Shown: positions 43,808-53,371, counted from the first letter of the stretch. The stretch is DNA of 64,000 nucleotides from Roseicyclus sediminis (GCF_025515305.1 NZ_JAOPHT010000009.1:1-64000), one strand, 5' to 3'. Numbers and translations are program-made. Notes: generated by a model not told the origin, from the sequence alone.

Positions 43808-44971
43808 ATGCCGATCCGAAACCGTTTCGCCGAGATGCTGCCCGAGATCATGGAATGGCGGCAGCACCTGCACCGCAATCCCGAGATCCTCTACGAGGTC
43901 CACCAGACGGCGGCCTTCGTGGCGGAGAAGCTGCGGGAATTCGGCGTTGACGAGGTCGTAGAGGGTATCGGCAGAACCGGCGTCGTTGGGGTGATCCGGG
44001 GCAAGGGCGAGGGGACGCGCGCCATCGGCCTCAGGGCCGACATGGACGCGCTCCCGATCCACGAGGAAACGGGGCTCGACTATGCCTCGGAGGTGCCCGG
44101 CAAGATGCATGCCTGCGGCCATGACGGGCATACCTCCATGCTGCTCGGGGCCGCGAAGTACCTGGCCGAGACGCGGAATTTCGACGGCAGCGTCGTCCTC
44201 ATCTTCCAGCCGGCCGAAGAGGGCGGGGCGGGGGCGGACGCGATGCTCCGCGACGGGCTGATGGAACGTTTCGGCATCGACGAGGTCTACGGCATGCACA
44301 ATGCGCCGGGCGTTCCGATCGGCAGCATCGTCACCCGGCCCGGGCCTCTGCAGGCCTCCGCCGACGAGTTCGAGATCGTGGTGACGGGTCTCGGCGGGCA
44401 CGCGGCCGAGCCGCACAAGGCCATCGACACCACGCTCGTCGCCGCACAGATCGTCGTCACGCTCCACACCGTGGTGTCGCGCAGCGTCGATCCGCTGCAT
44501 TCCGTGGTGCTGACCGTGGGCACGTTCCAGACCGACTCGGGCGCGTCCAACATCATCCCGCAGACGGCGCGGATGCGCGGCACGGTCCGCTGCCTAGATC
44601 CCGCCGACCGCGAGATGATGGAGGCCCGCGTGCGCCGCGTGGTCGAGGACACCGCGAGCGCCTTCGGTGCGAAGGCCGAGCTGGCCTGGGAGTACGGCTA
44701 CCCGGTGACGGTCAACGACGCCGAGGCGACGGAATGGGCCGTGGAGGCCGCGCGCGCGGTGGCCAACGAGGTCGCCGACGATGTCGACCCCATCATGCCG
44801 TCGGAGGATTTCTCCTACATGTTGAACGCCCGCCCGGGCGCCTATCTATTCATCGGTAACGGGGATAGCGCGATGTGCCATCACCCCAAGTACAACTTCA
44901 ACGACGAGGCCATTCCCTACGGATGCAGCTTCTTCGCCGAAATCGTCGAGCGCCGCCTGCCCGCGCGCTGA
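43808..44971 (+). CDS. M20 family aminoacylase/amidohydrolase, copy 2
   Basis: The 387-residue paralogue shares MHACGHDGHTSMLLGAAKYL, QPAEEGGAGADAM and GHAAEPHKAID with its neighbours. Metal and catalytic positions are all present. A CCAGGAGACG ribosome site lies before ATG 43808. It sits third of four hydrolase genes behind the ABC ATPase. Substrate class (N-acyl amino acids, hippurate-like, peptides) is inference from family. Confidence 0.9.
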   Translation: MPIRNRFAEMLPEIMEWRQHLHRNPEILYEVHQTAAFVAEKLREFGVDEVVEGIGRTGVVGVIRGKGEGTRAIGLRADMDALPIHEETGLDYASEVPGKMHACGHDGHTSMLLGAAKYLAETRNFDGSVVLIFQPAEEGGAGADAMLRDGLMERFGIDEVYGMHNAPGVPIGSIVTRPGPLQASADEFEIVVTGLGGHAAEPHKAIDTTLVAAQIVVTLHTVVSRSVDPLHSVVLTVGTFQTDSGASNIIPQTARMRGTVRCLDPADREMMEARVRRVVEDTASAFGAKAELAWEYGYPVTVNDAEATEWAVEAARAVANEVADDVDPIMPSEDFSYMLNARPGAYLFIGNGDSAMCHHPKYNFNDEAIPYGCSFFAEIVERRLPAR

Positions 44972-45002
44972 TACCCGAAGGTCCGAACAGGAGACGACAA
45001 GA

Positions 45003-46166
45003 ATGCCAGTCAAGAACCGTTTCGCCGAGCTGATGCCGGAGATCGCGGAGTGGCGCCGCGACTTTCACGAACACCCCGAGATCCTTTTCGAGACGCACCG
45101 CACCGCCGGGATCGTCGCCGAGAAGCTGCGCGAGTTCGGCTGCGACGAGGTGGTCGAGGGGCTGGGCCGTACCGGGGTCGTGGGCATCATCAAGGGCAAG
45201 TCCGACACGAAGGGCCGCACCATCGGCCTGCGCGCCGACATGGACGCCCTGCCGATCCACGAGGAGACGGGGCTGCCCTATGCCTCGAAGACCGACGGCG
45301 CGATGCATGCCTGCGGCCATGACGGGCATACCGCGATGCTGCTCGGGGCGGCCAAGTACCTCGCCGAGACGCGCAACTTCGACGGAACCGTGGCCGTGAT
45401 CTTCCAGCCCGCCGAGGAAGGCGGCGGCGGCGGGCGCGAGATGGTCGAGGACGGGATCATGGAGCGCTGGGGCATCGACGAGGTCTACGGGATGCACAAC
45501 TGGCCGGGCGTGCCGACGGGGACGTTCGCGATCCGGCCCGGCCCCTTCTTCGCGGCGGCCGATCTCTTCACGATCCACGTCAAGGGCAAGGGCGGCCATG
45601 CCGCCAAGCCGCAGGAAACGATCGACACGACCGTGATGGCCGCTCACATGGTCCTCGCGCTTCAGACCATCGCCAGCCGCAACGCCGATCCGGTCAAGCA
45701 GGTCGTCGTCTCGGTCACCAGCTTCGAGACCGGGTCCAAGGCGCACAACGTGATCCCCGAGACCGTGACGCTGAAGGGGACTGTGCGCACCCTCGACCCG
45801 GATATCCGCGATCTTGCCGAGCGGCGCATGAAGGAGATCGTCGAGGGCACGGCCGCCACCTTCGGCGGCACCGCGCGCCTCGAGTACAAGCGCAACTACC
45901 CCGTCATGGTGAACTCCGATGAACAGACCGAGTTCGCCGCCGACGTGGCGCGTGCGGTTTCGGGGCAGTGCGAAGAGGCCCCGCAGGTGATGGGCGGCGA
46001 GGATTTCGCCTTCATGCTGAACGCCCGGCCCGGTGCCTACATCCTCGTCGGCAACGGCGATACGGCGATGGTTCATCACCCGCTGTACAACTTCAACGAC
46101 GAGGCGATCCCGGCGGGCTGTTCCTGGTGGGCGGAGATCGTGGAGCGGCGCATGCCCGCGGCCTGA
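45003..46166 (+). CDS. M20 family aminoacylase/amidohydrolase, copy 3
   Basis: The 387-residue paralogue has MHACGHDGHTAMLLGAAKYL, QPAEEGGGGGREM and GGHAAKPQETID; the last motif has Gln where copies 1 and 2 have His, a possible change near the dimer/active site. An ACAGGAGACG ribosome site precedes the ATG. It is the last gene of the operon. All catalytic metal residues are present. A pattern of local tandem duplication and divergence is clear from the shared MP(I/V)(K/R)NR(L/F)AE start. Confidence 0.9.
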   Translation: MPVKNRFAELMPEIAEWRRDFHEHPEILFETHRTAGIVAEKLREFGCDEVVEGLGRTGVVGIIKGKSDTKGRTIGLRADMDALPIHEETGLPYASKTDGAMHACGHDGHTAMLLGAAKYLAETRNFDGTVAVIFQPAEEGGGGGREMVEDGIMERWGIDEVYGMHNWPGVPTGTFAIRPGPFFAAADLFTIHVKGKGGHAAKPQETIDTTVMAAHMVLALQTIASRNADPVKQVVVSVTSFETGSKAHNVIPETVTLKGTVRTLDPDIRDLAERRMKEIVEGTAATFGGTARLEYKRNYPVMVNSDEQTEFAADVARAVSGQCEEAPQVMGGEDFAFMLNARPGAYILVGNGDTAMVHHPLYNFNDEAIPAGCSWWAEIVERRMPAA

Positions 46167-46245
46167 CACGCGGGAGGCAGGCGGCGCGGCCCTTGCCCGC
46201 GCCGCCGTTTTCTGAGACATCGGCGGGCCTCATGCCCCGACACCG

Positions 46246-46935
46246 ATGCCGATGCCGCTGTTTCGCCGCCTCTACGACCTCGAACGCCGCTGGCGCGCCC
46301 ACTACAACGTGGTGCCTGTCGACGACGAGACGTGGCGGCGCGCGCGCATCTACAACGCCTGGTTCGATCACGCGATCCTGCGCACCTTCTGGACCAACGA
46401 GGCCGAGGTCGCTCCGGGCGTCCTGCGCTCGAACCACCCCACCAAGCGGCGCCTGAAACGGCTGAAGGCCGCGGGTCTGCGTTCGGTTCTCAGCCTGCGC
46501 GCCAGCCCCGGCGCGGCGCACAGCGCGACCGAGCGGCTGTGGTGCGAGGAACTGGGGCTGACGCTGCGGACCGTGGCGATGACGGACAAGGCGGCCCCGA
46601 CGCCCGCCTCCCTGCTTGCACTCATCGAGACCTTCCGCGAGATCGAGCGGCCCTTCCTGATCCATTGCAAGGCCGGTGCCGACCGCGCGGGGCTGGCCTC
46701 GGCGATCTATCTCATGGTGTTCGAGGGGCGGCCGGTGGCCGAGGCGCGCAAGATGCTGTCGGTCCGTTTCCTCCATCTCCGGTCCTCGCGGGCCGGCGTC
46801 CTCGGCGCGGTGCTCGATGCCTACGAGGCCGATGGCGCCGGAGCGGCGATGCCCTTCGAGGCGTGGGTGGCGACCCGCTATGACCCTGCCGCCGTCGCAG
46901 CGGCCTTCGCGGCCGGGCGTGGCGGCAAGGGGTGA
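46246..46935 (+). CDS. tyrosine phosphatase-family protein
   Basis: The 229-residue protein has the Cys-based phosphatase loop HCKAGADRAGLAS (CX5R: Cys-KAGAD-Arg, about residue 143) preceded by an RSNHPTKRRLKRLKAAGL and LSLRAS segment, as in bacterial dual-specificity/DSP-like phosphatases. No signal peptide. The substrate may be a protein, lipid or phosphoinositide; none is implied by context. Its stop overlaps an alternative GTG of the next gene, so the two may be cotranscribed. Confidence 0.85.
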   Translation: MPMPLFRRLYDLERRWRAHYNVVPVDDETWRRARIYNAWFDHAILRTFWTNEAEVAPGVLRSNHPTKRRLKRLKAAGLRSVLSLRASPGAAHSATERLWCEELGLTLRTVAMTDKAAPTPASLLALIETFREIERPFLIHCKAGADRAGLASAIYLMVFEGRPVAEARKMLSVRFLHLRSSRAGVLGAVLDAYEADGAGAAMPFEAWVATRYDPAAVAAAFAAGRGGKG

Positions 46936-46997
46936 TCGCCCCGACATTCTGGGTTATCCTGCCCCGGTCCGATCCAGAAAAGCCGAGGCGCCTGACC

Positions 46998-48248
46998 GTG
47001 ACCCGATCCCCAGTCTTCCGCACCGCCGTCGCGCTGGCGATTGCCGCGCTTGTCGCCCCCGCATCCGCGCAGGACACGCGCGAACTCGGCGGCACGGCGA
47101 GTTATCTCGCGCGCATCGCGCTGGGCCCCGATGCTGTCCTGATGGTGGAAGCGCGGGGCGTCGGCGGGAGCGACCTCGGCCACCTCGCGCAGCCCACCGG
47201 CGGGGAGCAGGTGCCGCTTTCCTTCGCGCTGTCGGTTCCCGAAGGCCTCGATGTGACCCTGATGGTCGGGATCGCCGAACGCGGCGAGATCGCCTGGCTG
47301 GGCGACCCGTTACCGGTTCCGGCGGGCAATGAGGACGTCGCGCTCGGCGAGATCCTTCTTTCCCCATACACGGCCATCGGCTTCACCTCCGTGTTCCGCT
47401 GCGGCGACTGGGTGGTCGAGACCGGCTTCGCGGGCGAGGACGTGATCATGGATACGGGGCAAGGGCGCGTGCGCCTCGTCCCCGTTGCCGCGGCCTCCGG
47501 CGCGAAATTCGAGGCGCCCGGCGATCCCGGAACCTCGTTCTGGAATCACGGCGACAACGCCCTCGTCACCCTTGCCGGCGTCCAACTGCCGGAATGCCGC
47601 CTGACGCTTCCGGCGGATCGCGACGCCTACACGGCCCGCGGCAACGAGCCGTTCTGGAGCGCCAGTGTCGAGGACGGCCGGATGCGCCTCGTCCGGCTCG
47701 GCTTCGACGATCTCGACATGGCTGTCAGTGCCTCGAACCTCACCCCGGAGGGCGACATCGTCGTCGAGGCGACCGACCCCGCGCAGGCGCTGCGCGCGGT
47801 GCTGGTTCGCCGCCAAGGGCTCTGCCACGACGACATGAGCGGGATGGCCTATCCCGAAGCGACGGAGCTTGCCATGGGCGACAACGTGATGCGCGGCTGC
47901 GGTGGCGATCCGCGCGATCTTTTCGCGGGGCGTGAATGGGTCGTCGAGGACATCGAGGGCATGGGCGTGATCGACGCCAGCCGCGTGACGCTCCTGTTCG
48001 ACCGGGAGGGCCGCGTGGCGGGATCGGGCGGCTGCAACCGCTGGTTCTCGAGCTACGAGCTCACCGGCGAGGGATTGAGCTTCGGGCAGGCCGGGTCGAC
48101 GATGATGGCCTGCCCCGATGCGCTCATGACCCAGGAACGCCGTTTCTTCGACGCGCTGGGCCGGGTCATCCGGCACGACTTCGACGAGACCGGCGCGCTG
48201 GTGCTTCATGCGCCGGAGGGCGCGGTGATCCGGGCACGGGCGGAGTAG
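46998..48248 (+). CDS. secreted YbaY / COG3650-like / META-domain fusion protein
   Basis: The 416-residue precursor has a signal peptide (RTAVALAIAALVAPASAQ). Three parts follow: a YbaY-like beta-sandwich (YLARIALGPDAVLMVEARGV, residues about 25-110), a central domain with ARGNEPFWSASVEDGRM (COG3650-type, about 215-300), and a C-terminal META/HslJ domain (AGREWVVEDIEGMGV, GSGGCNRWFSSYELTGE, about 318-415). It is probably periplasmic. GTG 46998 was chosen for a normal signal peptide; GTG 46932 overlaps the previous stop. Function unknown; META proteins relate to antibiotic or heat stress. Confidence 0.75.
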   Translation: MTRSPVFRTAVALAIAALVAPASAQDTRELGGTASYLARIALGPDAVLMVEARGVGGSDLGHLAQPTGGEQVPLSFALSVPEGLDVTLMVGIAERGEIAWLGDPLPVPAGNEDVALGEILLSPYTAIGFTSVFRCGDWVVETGFAGEDVIMDTGQGRVRLVPVAAASGAKFEAPGDPGTSFWNHGDNALVTLAGVQLPECRLTLPADRDAYTARGNEPFWSASVEDGRMRLVRLGFDDLDMAVSASNLTPEGDIVVEATDPAQALRAVLVRRQGLCHDDMSGMAYPEATELAMGDNVMRGCGGDPRDLFAGREWVVEDIEGMGVIDASRVTLLFDREGRVAGSGGCNRWFSSYELTGEGLSFGQAGSTMMACPDALMTQERRFFDALGRVIRHDFDETGALVLHAPEGAVIRARAE

Positions 48249-48791
48249 GTGATTTTCCGGAACCGGATGCCGGGGGAGAAGGCGTCGCCGCAAACATCCC
48301 GCTCCGGGAGAGGGCGAAGATTTGCGCGCGCCGTGCTGGCCGCGGCATGGTCCGGACCTTTCGCCATGTCGCCGCATGCGGCTGGCGCAGACGCGTCCTT
48401 TCACGGGCCGTATTCGGGTGAGGTGCTGCGCGTCATCGACGGCGACACGTTCGAGACCCGGGTCGAGATCTGGCCGAATATCGAAGCCGTCGTAAGCGTG
48501 CGTCTGCGTGGCTTCGACGCGCCGGAACTGTTCCGCCCCGATTGCGAGGAAGAGCGCCTTCAGGCGACCCTTGCCAAGGCGGTGCTGGAAGAGTTGCTTC
48601 CGGTCGGGCAGGAGGTGCGCCTCGAGGACGTGGAGGCCGGCGCCTTTTCCGGGCGGGTTGTCGCGACCGTCGATCGGGTGGCCGAGGCGAACGCGGTCAA
48701 CCTCGGGATCCTTCTGGAGCGCAGGGGCTTTGTCCGGTGGGAGCCGGGAGATCCCGACATAGACTGGTGCGCAGGGCGCGGGGGCGACTGA
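48249..48791 (+). CDS. thermonuclease (SNase-like) family protein
   Basis: The 180-residue protein has a staphylococcal-nuclease fold core: VLRVIDGDTFETRVEIW, VRLRGFDAPELFRPDC and a C-terminal LLERRGFVRWE. The family catalytic Arg/Asp/Glu positions are partly visible (Asp in DGDT, Arg in RLRGFDAPE). An N-terminal basic-then-hydrophobic region suggests export. Start codon GTG 48249 directly follows the TAG of the META fusion gene; an ATG at 48267 is also possible. Substrate and activity unproven. Confidence 0.8.
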   Translation: MIFRNRMPGEKASPQTSRSGRGRRFARAVLAAAWSGPFAMSPHAAGADASFHGPYSGEVLRVIDGDTFETRVEIWPNIEAVVSVRLRGFDAPELFRPDCEEERLQATLAKAVLEELLPVGQEVRLEDVEAGAFSGRVVATVDRVAEANAVNLGILLERRGFVRWEPGDPDIDWCAGRGGD

Positions 48792-48794
48792 CCG

Positions 48795-49805
48795 TCAGCC
48801 CCCCGTATGGCTCATGTGGCGGCTGACCTGGCCGCCCACTTTCTGCCGGGAATAGTCGAAGTCGTGCCCCTTGGGCTTGCGTTCGATGGCGGCGCGGATC
48901 GCGTCCTCCAGCGGGGCGTCATCGCGCGACGCGCGGAGCGGCGCGCGGAGGTCGGCCATGTCCTCCTGCCCGAGGCACATGTAGAGTTCCCCGGTGCAGG
49001 TCAGCCGGACGCGATTGCAGCTTTCGCAGAAATTGTGCGTGAGCGGCGTGATGAAGCCGATCTTCTGCCCCGTCTCCTGCAATTGCACGTAGCGCGCGGG
49101 ACCGCCCGTCCGCTCGGCGAGGTCGATCAGCGTGAAACGCTCGGCCAGTCGCGCGCGGAGGTCCTTCAGCGACCAGTACTGGTCCAGCCGATCCTCGTTG
49201 CCGAGATCGCCCATCGGCATGACCTCGATGAAGGTCAGGTCCATGTCGCGTGTCCGGCACCACTCCTGCAGCGTGAAAAGCTCGTCCTCGTTGAAGTCCT
49301 TCAGCGCGACGGCGTTGATCTTGACCCGAAGCCCGGCCGCCTGCGCCGCGTCGATCCCCTTCAGCACCTGCGGCAGGCGGCCCCAGCGGGTGATGTCGGC
49401 GAACTTTTTTTCGTCGAGCGTGTCGAGCGAGACGTTCACGCGCCGCACGCCGGCATCGAACAGCTCGCCCGCGAACCGCGCGAGCTGGCTGCCGTTCGTC
49501 GTCAGCGTCAGTTCCTTCAGCGCGCCGGAGTCGAGATGCCGCGTCATGGCGCGGAAGAAGGTCATGATGCCCCGCCGCACCAGCGGCTCGCCGCCGGTGA
49601 TCCGCAGTTTCTCGACCCCGAGCCGCACGAAGGTCGAGCACATGCGGTCAAGCTCCTCCAGCGTCAGAAGCTCCTTCTTCGGCAGGAAGGTCATGTTCTC
49701 GGACATGCAGTAGACACAGCGGAAATCGCAGCGGTCGGTGACCGAAACGCGCAGGTAGGTTATCGCACGCGCGAAGGGGTCGATGAGAGGGGCGTCTCTT
49801 TCCAT
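48795..49805 (-). CDS. moaA: GTP 3',8-cyclase
   Basis: The 336-residue radical-SAM enzyme makes the first molybdopterin precursor. The N-terminal cluster site is CDFRCVYC (CX3CX2C), with the SAM motif TGGEPLVR; the C-terminal cluster site is [12 protein letters not shown]; the C-terminal Gly-Gly, needed for catalysis, is present (HTGG). It could supply the cofactor of the molybdenum hydroxylase at 32-34.7 kb. ATG 49805 was chosen; in-frame sequence upstream is non-coding in character. Confidence 0.96.
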   Translation of the reverse strand: MERDAPLIDPFARAITYLRVSVTDRCDFRCVYCMSENMTFLPKKELLTLEELDRMCSTFVRLGVEKLRITGGEPLVRRGIMTFFRAMTRHLDSGALKELTLTTNGSQLARFAGELFDAGVRRVNVSLDTLDEKKFADITRWGRLPQVLKGIDAAQAAGLRVKINAVALKDFNEDELFTLQEWCRTRDMDLTFIEVMPMGDLGNEDRLDQYWSLKDLRARLAERFTLIDLAERTGGPARYVQLQETGQKIGFITPLTHNFCESCNRVRLTCTGELYMCLGQEDMADLRAPLRASRDDAPLEDAIRAAIERKPKGHDFDYSRQKVGGQVSRHMSHTGG

Positions 49806-49886
49806 GGTGCGGAAGGTATGTAGAGGGCTCGCTGGCCGCAAGCATTCTGTTGATCGCGACAAGCAAATGCGCCTAGGCTCCCGACC

Positions 49887-50363
49887 ATGATGAAACATGC
49901 GATTTCCATGTCACTGGTGCTGGCGCTGGCGGGTTGCGGCGGGGGCATCGGCTTCGGGTCGGGGGGAGGCGGGCTCTTCGGCGGGGATGGCGGTGGGGGC
50001 CTTTTCGGCCGCGACCGCACCGCGCCTTCGGCTGCCATGACGCCCGGCGAGGACACGCTGCGTCCGGAGGAGCGCCCAGGCGGCGAGGGCGCGGCGGAGC
50101 CGAGTGAAGGCGGGCTGATCCTCGGCTTTGCGGTGGCGAGCCTCGGAGATGCCTCGGTCCCGGGCCTGTGGCTGGAGACGCCGCTTGTCTCCGCCGAAGG
50201 CCCCGGTCGCGTGATCGGTCCCGACGGCCGCACGATCGTGGTGACGCTCAGGCCCTCGGGCGGCGGCCCCGGCACGGGGTCGCGCCTGTCGCTTCAGGCG
50301 ATGCAGGCGCTGGGCCTCGACCTTGCCTCGCTTCCGACGGTGACCGTCATCTCGGATGCCTGA
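49887..50363 (+). CDS. lipoprotein of unknown function
   Basis: The 158-residue precursor has a lipobox LALAGC with Cys17, then a Gly-rich linker with [13 protein letters not shown]-type repeats, and a C-terminal domain (about residues 75-158: [35 protein letters not shown]). I associate this C-terminal pattern with Rhodobacteraceae proteins often mislabelled galactarate dehydratase; the true role is unknown. Its last 8 bases overlap the acyl-CoA synthetase gene. Confidence 0.75.
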   Translation: MMKHAISMSLVLALAGCGGGIGFGSGGGGLFGGDGGGGLFGRDRTAPSAAMTPGEDTLRPEERPGGEGAAEPSEGGLILGFAVASLGDASVPGLWLETPLVSAEGPGRVIGPDGRTIVVTLRPSGGGPGTGSRLSLQAMQALGLDLASLPTVTVISDA

Positions 50364-51996
50364 CCTGCGATCCGCGCGGAGGCTCCTGCCGCGCCCCGCC
50401 TCCGGGCGGGGCAACTGGGAGAGACTTCGCGCGGGCTTTGCATGGGACATCCCCGACGCGGTGAACATCGCGCATCTGTGCTGCGACCGCTGGGCGGAGG
50501 CAGATCCATCGCGCGTCGCGGTGATCCATCTCGGCGCGGACGGGGCACGGTCGGAATGGACCTACGGCGACCTCAAGCGCGCTTCGGACCGGCTCGCGGC
50601 CGCGCTGGCGGCACAGGGGATCATGCGCGGCGACAGGGTCGCGGTGCTCATGGCGCAGAATCCCGCCGTCCTCGTGGCGCATCTCGCCGCGATGAAGCTG
50701 GGCGCGGTGTCGCTCCCGCTCTTCACGCTCTTCGGAGAGGATGCGCTGCGCTACCGGCTGCGCGACTCCGGGGCCCGTGCGATCGTGGTGGAGGCCGGTT
50801 CGCTCGACCGGGTCATGGCGCTCCGGCCGGACCTGCCGGAGCTCGAGGTCGTGGTGACGACCGGTCTTGCCGCGCCGCCGGTTCTCGCCTTCGACGAGAT
50901 CCTCGCCACGCCCGCGCCGGGCTTCGTCTCCGTGCCGACCGACGCCGAGGACGCGGCGGTGATGATCTACACCTCCGGCACGACGGGTGATCCCAAGGGC
51001 GTGCTGCACGCGCACCGGTTTCTCTACGGGCACCTGCCCTGTCTCGAGCTTTCGCTGGGCTGGTTCCCGGGCGAGGGTGACATCGGCTGGACCCCGGCCG
51101 ACTGGGCCTGGATCGGCGGGCTGATGGACATGGCGCTGCCCTGCCTATACTACGGTGTGCCGCTCGTCTCGCACCGCTTCGCCAAGTTCGACCCCGAGGC
51201 GGCGCTGGCGCTGATGGCCGCCGAGGGGGTCACGTCCGCCTTCATTCCGCCCACCGCTTTGCGCCTGATGCGTCAGGCGCCGGTCCCGAAGGGCCTGCGC
51301 CTGCGCGCCGTCGGGTCTGGCGGCGAGGCGCTGGGTGGCGATCTCCTCGACTGGGGGCGCGGGGCGCTCGGATGCCCGATCAACGAGTTTTACGGCCAGA
51401 CAGAGTGCAACCTCGTGGTGGCCTCCGTCGACCGCGTGATGGAGCGGGTTCCGGGCGCCATGGGCCTGGCCGTACCCGGCCACGACGTCGCGGTTCTCGG
51501 CCCCGGCGACCGGCCCGTGGGCGCGGGCGAGGTAGGCGAGGTCTGCGTGCGCGCGCCCGATCCGGTCATGTTCCTCGAATACTGGGGCAAACCACAGGCG
51601 ACGGCGGACAAGGTCGTGGACGGTTGGCTCCGCACCGGCGATCTCGCGACGATGCGCGACGATGGCCAGATGGTGTTCCACGCCCGCGACGACGACGTCA
51701 TCACGAGCGCGGGCTACCGAATCGGCCCGGTCGAGATCGAGCAGGCGCTGGCGACCCATCCGGACGTTGTCATGGCGGCGGTGGTGGGGGAGCCCGACCC
51801 GATCCGGACCGAGGTGGTCGTGGCTCACGTCGTGTTGCGCGAGGGCGCGGACTGGACCGGCCTGCCCGAGGCGTTGCAGGCCCTCGTGCGCGACAGGGTC
51901 TCGGCCCATTGCGTGCCGCGCCGGGTGGTTCGTGCCGAAAGCCTGCCGATGACGGCCACGGGCAAGGTTCTGCGTCGGGCGTTGCGAGGGCAGTGA
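50356..51996 (+). CDS. AMP-binding acyl-CoA synthetase (medium-chain/acetate type)
   Basis: The 546-residue adenylate-forming ligase has the P-loop YTSGTTGDPKGVLHAHR, GWLRTGDLATM, the hinge region DDVITSAGYRIGPVEIE and the catalytic Lys near the end (MTATGKVLRRAL). It activates a carboxylic acid to acyl-AMP then acyl-CoA. The pocket cannot be read by eye; family context suggests short/medium-chain or aromatic acids. It overlaps the upstream lipoprotein gene by 8 bp. A palindrome cluster follows. Confidence 0.9.
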   Translation: MPDLRSARRLLPRPASGRGNWERLRAGFAWDIPDAVNIAHLCCDRWAEADPSRVAVIHLGADGARSEWTYGDLKRASDRLAAALAAQGIMRGDRVAVLMAQNPAVLVAHLAAMKLGAVSLPLFTLFGEDALRYRLRDSGARAIVVEAGSLDRVMALRPDLPELEVVVTTGLAAPPVLAFDEILATPAPGFVSVPTDAEDAAVMIYTSGTTGDPKGVLHAHRFLYGHLPCLELSLGWFPGEGDIGWTPADWAWIGGLMDMALPCLYYGVPLVSHRFAKFDPEAALALMAAEGVTSAFIPPTALRLMRQAPVPKGLRLRAVGSGGEALGGDLLDWGRGALGCPINEFYGQTECNLVVASVDRVMERVPGAMGLAVPGHDVAVLGPGDRPVGAGEVGEVCVRAPDPVMFLEYWGKPQATADKVVDGWLRTGDLATMRDDGQMVFHARDDDVITSAGYRIGPVEIEQALATHPDVVMAAVVGEPDPIRTEVVVAHVVLREGADWTGLPEALQALVRDRVSAHCVPRRVVRAESLPMTATGKVLRRALRGQ

Positions 51997-52019
51997 GCGC
52001 GGATTGCGGGGGCGGGCAC

Positions 52020-52087
52020 CCCGCCTTTTTCAAAAGGCGGGCGAGGGTCTTGCAAGACCCTCGCCAAACTCTTGCAAGAGTTTGGCG
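52020..52087. repeat. cluster of three overlapping perfect palindromes between convergent genes
   Basis: Three inverted repeats follow head to tail: CCCGCCTTTT/AAAAGGCGGG (52020-52041), GGCGAGGGTCTTG/CAAGACCCTCGCC (52040-52065) and CGCCAAACTCTTG/CAAGAGTTTGGCG (52062-52087). The last two share four bases (CGCC), so only one of those hairpins can form at a time; the first two share two bases. The right edge abuts the stop codon of the DUF3422 gene. It is probably a bidirectional terminator, with the CTTGCAAG core shared by two of the palindromes. Confidence 0.75.
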
Positions 52088-53371
52088 TCACTTCTCCATC
52101 GAGCGCCGGATCGAGTGCACCGTCAGCCAGACGGCGAGGATGGTCGGCAGGACGGCCCCGGCGGTCAGGATGGTCTTGGAGACCCCGAGCGGTTCGGCCA
52201 GCGGTCCGAGGAGATAGACCACGAGGTTGACCGCGTAGTAGCTGATGGCCACCACCGACAGCCCCTCGACCGTCTTCTGCAGGCGAAGCTGCAGGTCCGA
52301 GCGGCGGTCCATCGAAGCCAGAAGCTCCTGGTTCTGCGCCGAGCGGTCGACATCCACCCGCGTCCGCAGCAGGTCGCCCGCCCGGATCGCCCGCGTCGTC
52401 ATGGTCTCCAGCCGCGCCTCGGTCGACTTGACCGTCCGCATCGCGGGGTCGAAGCGGCGCATCATGAATTCCGCGAAGGTCTGCCGCCCGCGAAACCGCT
52501 CCTCGCGCAGAACGGCGACACGCTGGTTCACGATGGCGTCGTAGGCCGCCGTCGCGCCGAACCGGAACGAGCATTCGGTCTGAAGCTGCTCCAGTTCCGA
52601 GGCGATGGCGAGAAGCTGGCTCAGGGTCTCGTCCGGCTTCGCAAGATCGCCTGTCATGTCGCTGACGAGATGCGACAGACGCTCGTCGATCACCCCCAGC
52701 TTGGACGAGATGTGCCGGGCGCGGGGCAGGCCCAGCATCGACATGGTCTTGTAGGTCTCGATCTCGCAGACCCGCTGCACGATCCGTCCAAGGCGGCGAT
52801 GGCCGGTGTCGGGCTGCGCGAAGACGGCGAACCGCAGATGGCCCGCCACGTCGATCCGGAAATCGCCGCCGATCACCGCGGTGTCGTCGAGCACGCGGGA
52901 CACCGCGAGGCTCTCCGGCACGAACCAGTCGTGCATCAATTTCTCGACCTCGCCCTCATCCTCGGGGATCAGGGTATAGACGATGTGAGCCGAGGTGATC
53001 CGGGCGCCCGGTGCCTCGGCCAGCCATTCCTCGGGAAAGACCTCCCATGCCGAGGGATCGAAAGGCCGCGCGAGGCCGTTGTCGATGAAGGCCGTGTAGG
53101 TGACGAACTCCGTATGCTGTTCCCATTTCAGGCGGAACTTGCCGAGATCGCCGAAATAATGCGTTGCGTCGGGCTTGGGGTGCTGGACGCCGAACCGGTC
53201 GAGGAGCGCGATCAGGTGCGCCCGGTCGCGAGCGCGGTCGCGTTTCGCGGCCTGCTTGGGTTCCTTGATCGCAAGGTAGATCGCCTGTCCCGGCGCGGTG
53301 AGCGAGGGAAAGGGTCGGGCGTGCAGCTCGTTGGTGAGAGCGTAACGCAGCGGGTGGTCTTCGAGCGGCAT
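52088..53371 (-). CDS. DUF3422 family membrane-anchored protein
   Basis: The 427-residue protein begins HPLRYALTNELHARPFPSL, the DUF3422 hallmark, continues with LKWEQHTEFVTYTAF and ends with two hydrophobic C-terminal helices (SYYAVNLVVYLLGPL and TAGAVLPTILAVWLTV). The central helical region has coiled-coil character. Family function is unknown; similar proteins are abundant in proteobacteria. The last codon abuts the palindrome cluster. It lies 222 bp downstream of the kynureninase gene. Confidence 0.88.
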   Translation of the reverse strand: MPLEDHPLRYALTNELHARPFPSLTAPGQAIYLAIKEPKQAAKRDRARDRAHLIALLDRFGVQHPKPDATHYFGDLGKFRLKWEQHTEFVTYTAFIDNGLARPFDPSAWEVFPEEWLAEAPGARITSAHIVYTLIPEDEGEVEKLMHDWFVPESLAVSRVLDDTAVIGGDFRIDVAGHLRFAVFAQPDTGHRRLGRIVQRVCEIETYKTMSMLGLPRARHISSKLGVIDERLSHLVSDMTGDLAKPDETLSQLLAIASELEQLQTECSFRFGATAAYDAIVNQRVAVLREERFRGRQTFAEFMMRRFDPAMRTVKSTEARLETMTTRAIRAGDLLRTRVDVDRSAQNQELLASMDRRSDLQLRLQKTVEGLSVVAISYYAVNLVVYLLGPLAEPLGVSKTILTAGAVLPTILAVWLTVHSIRRSMEK

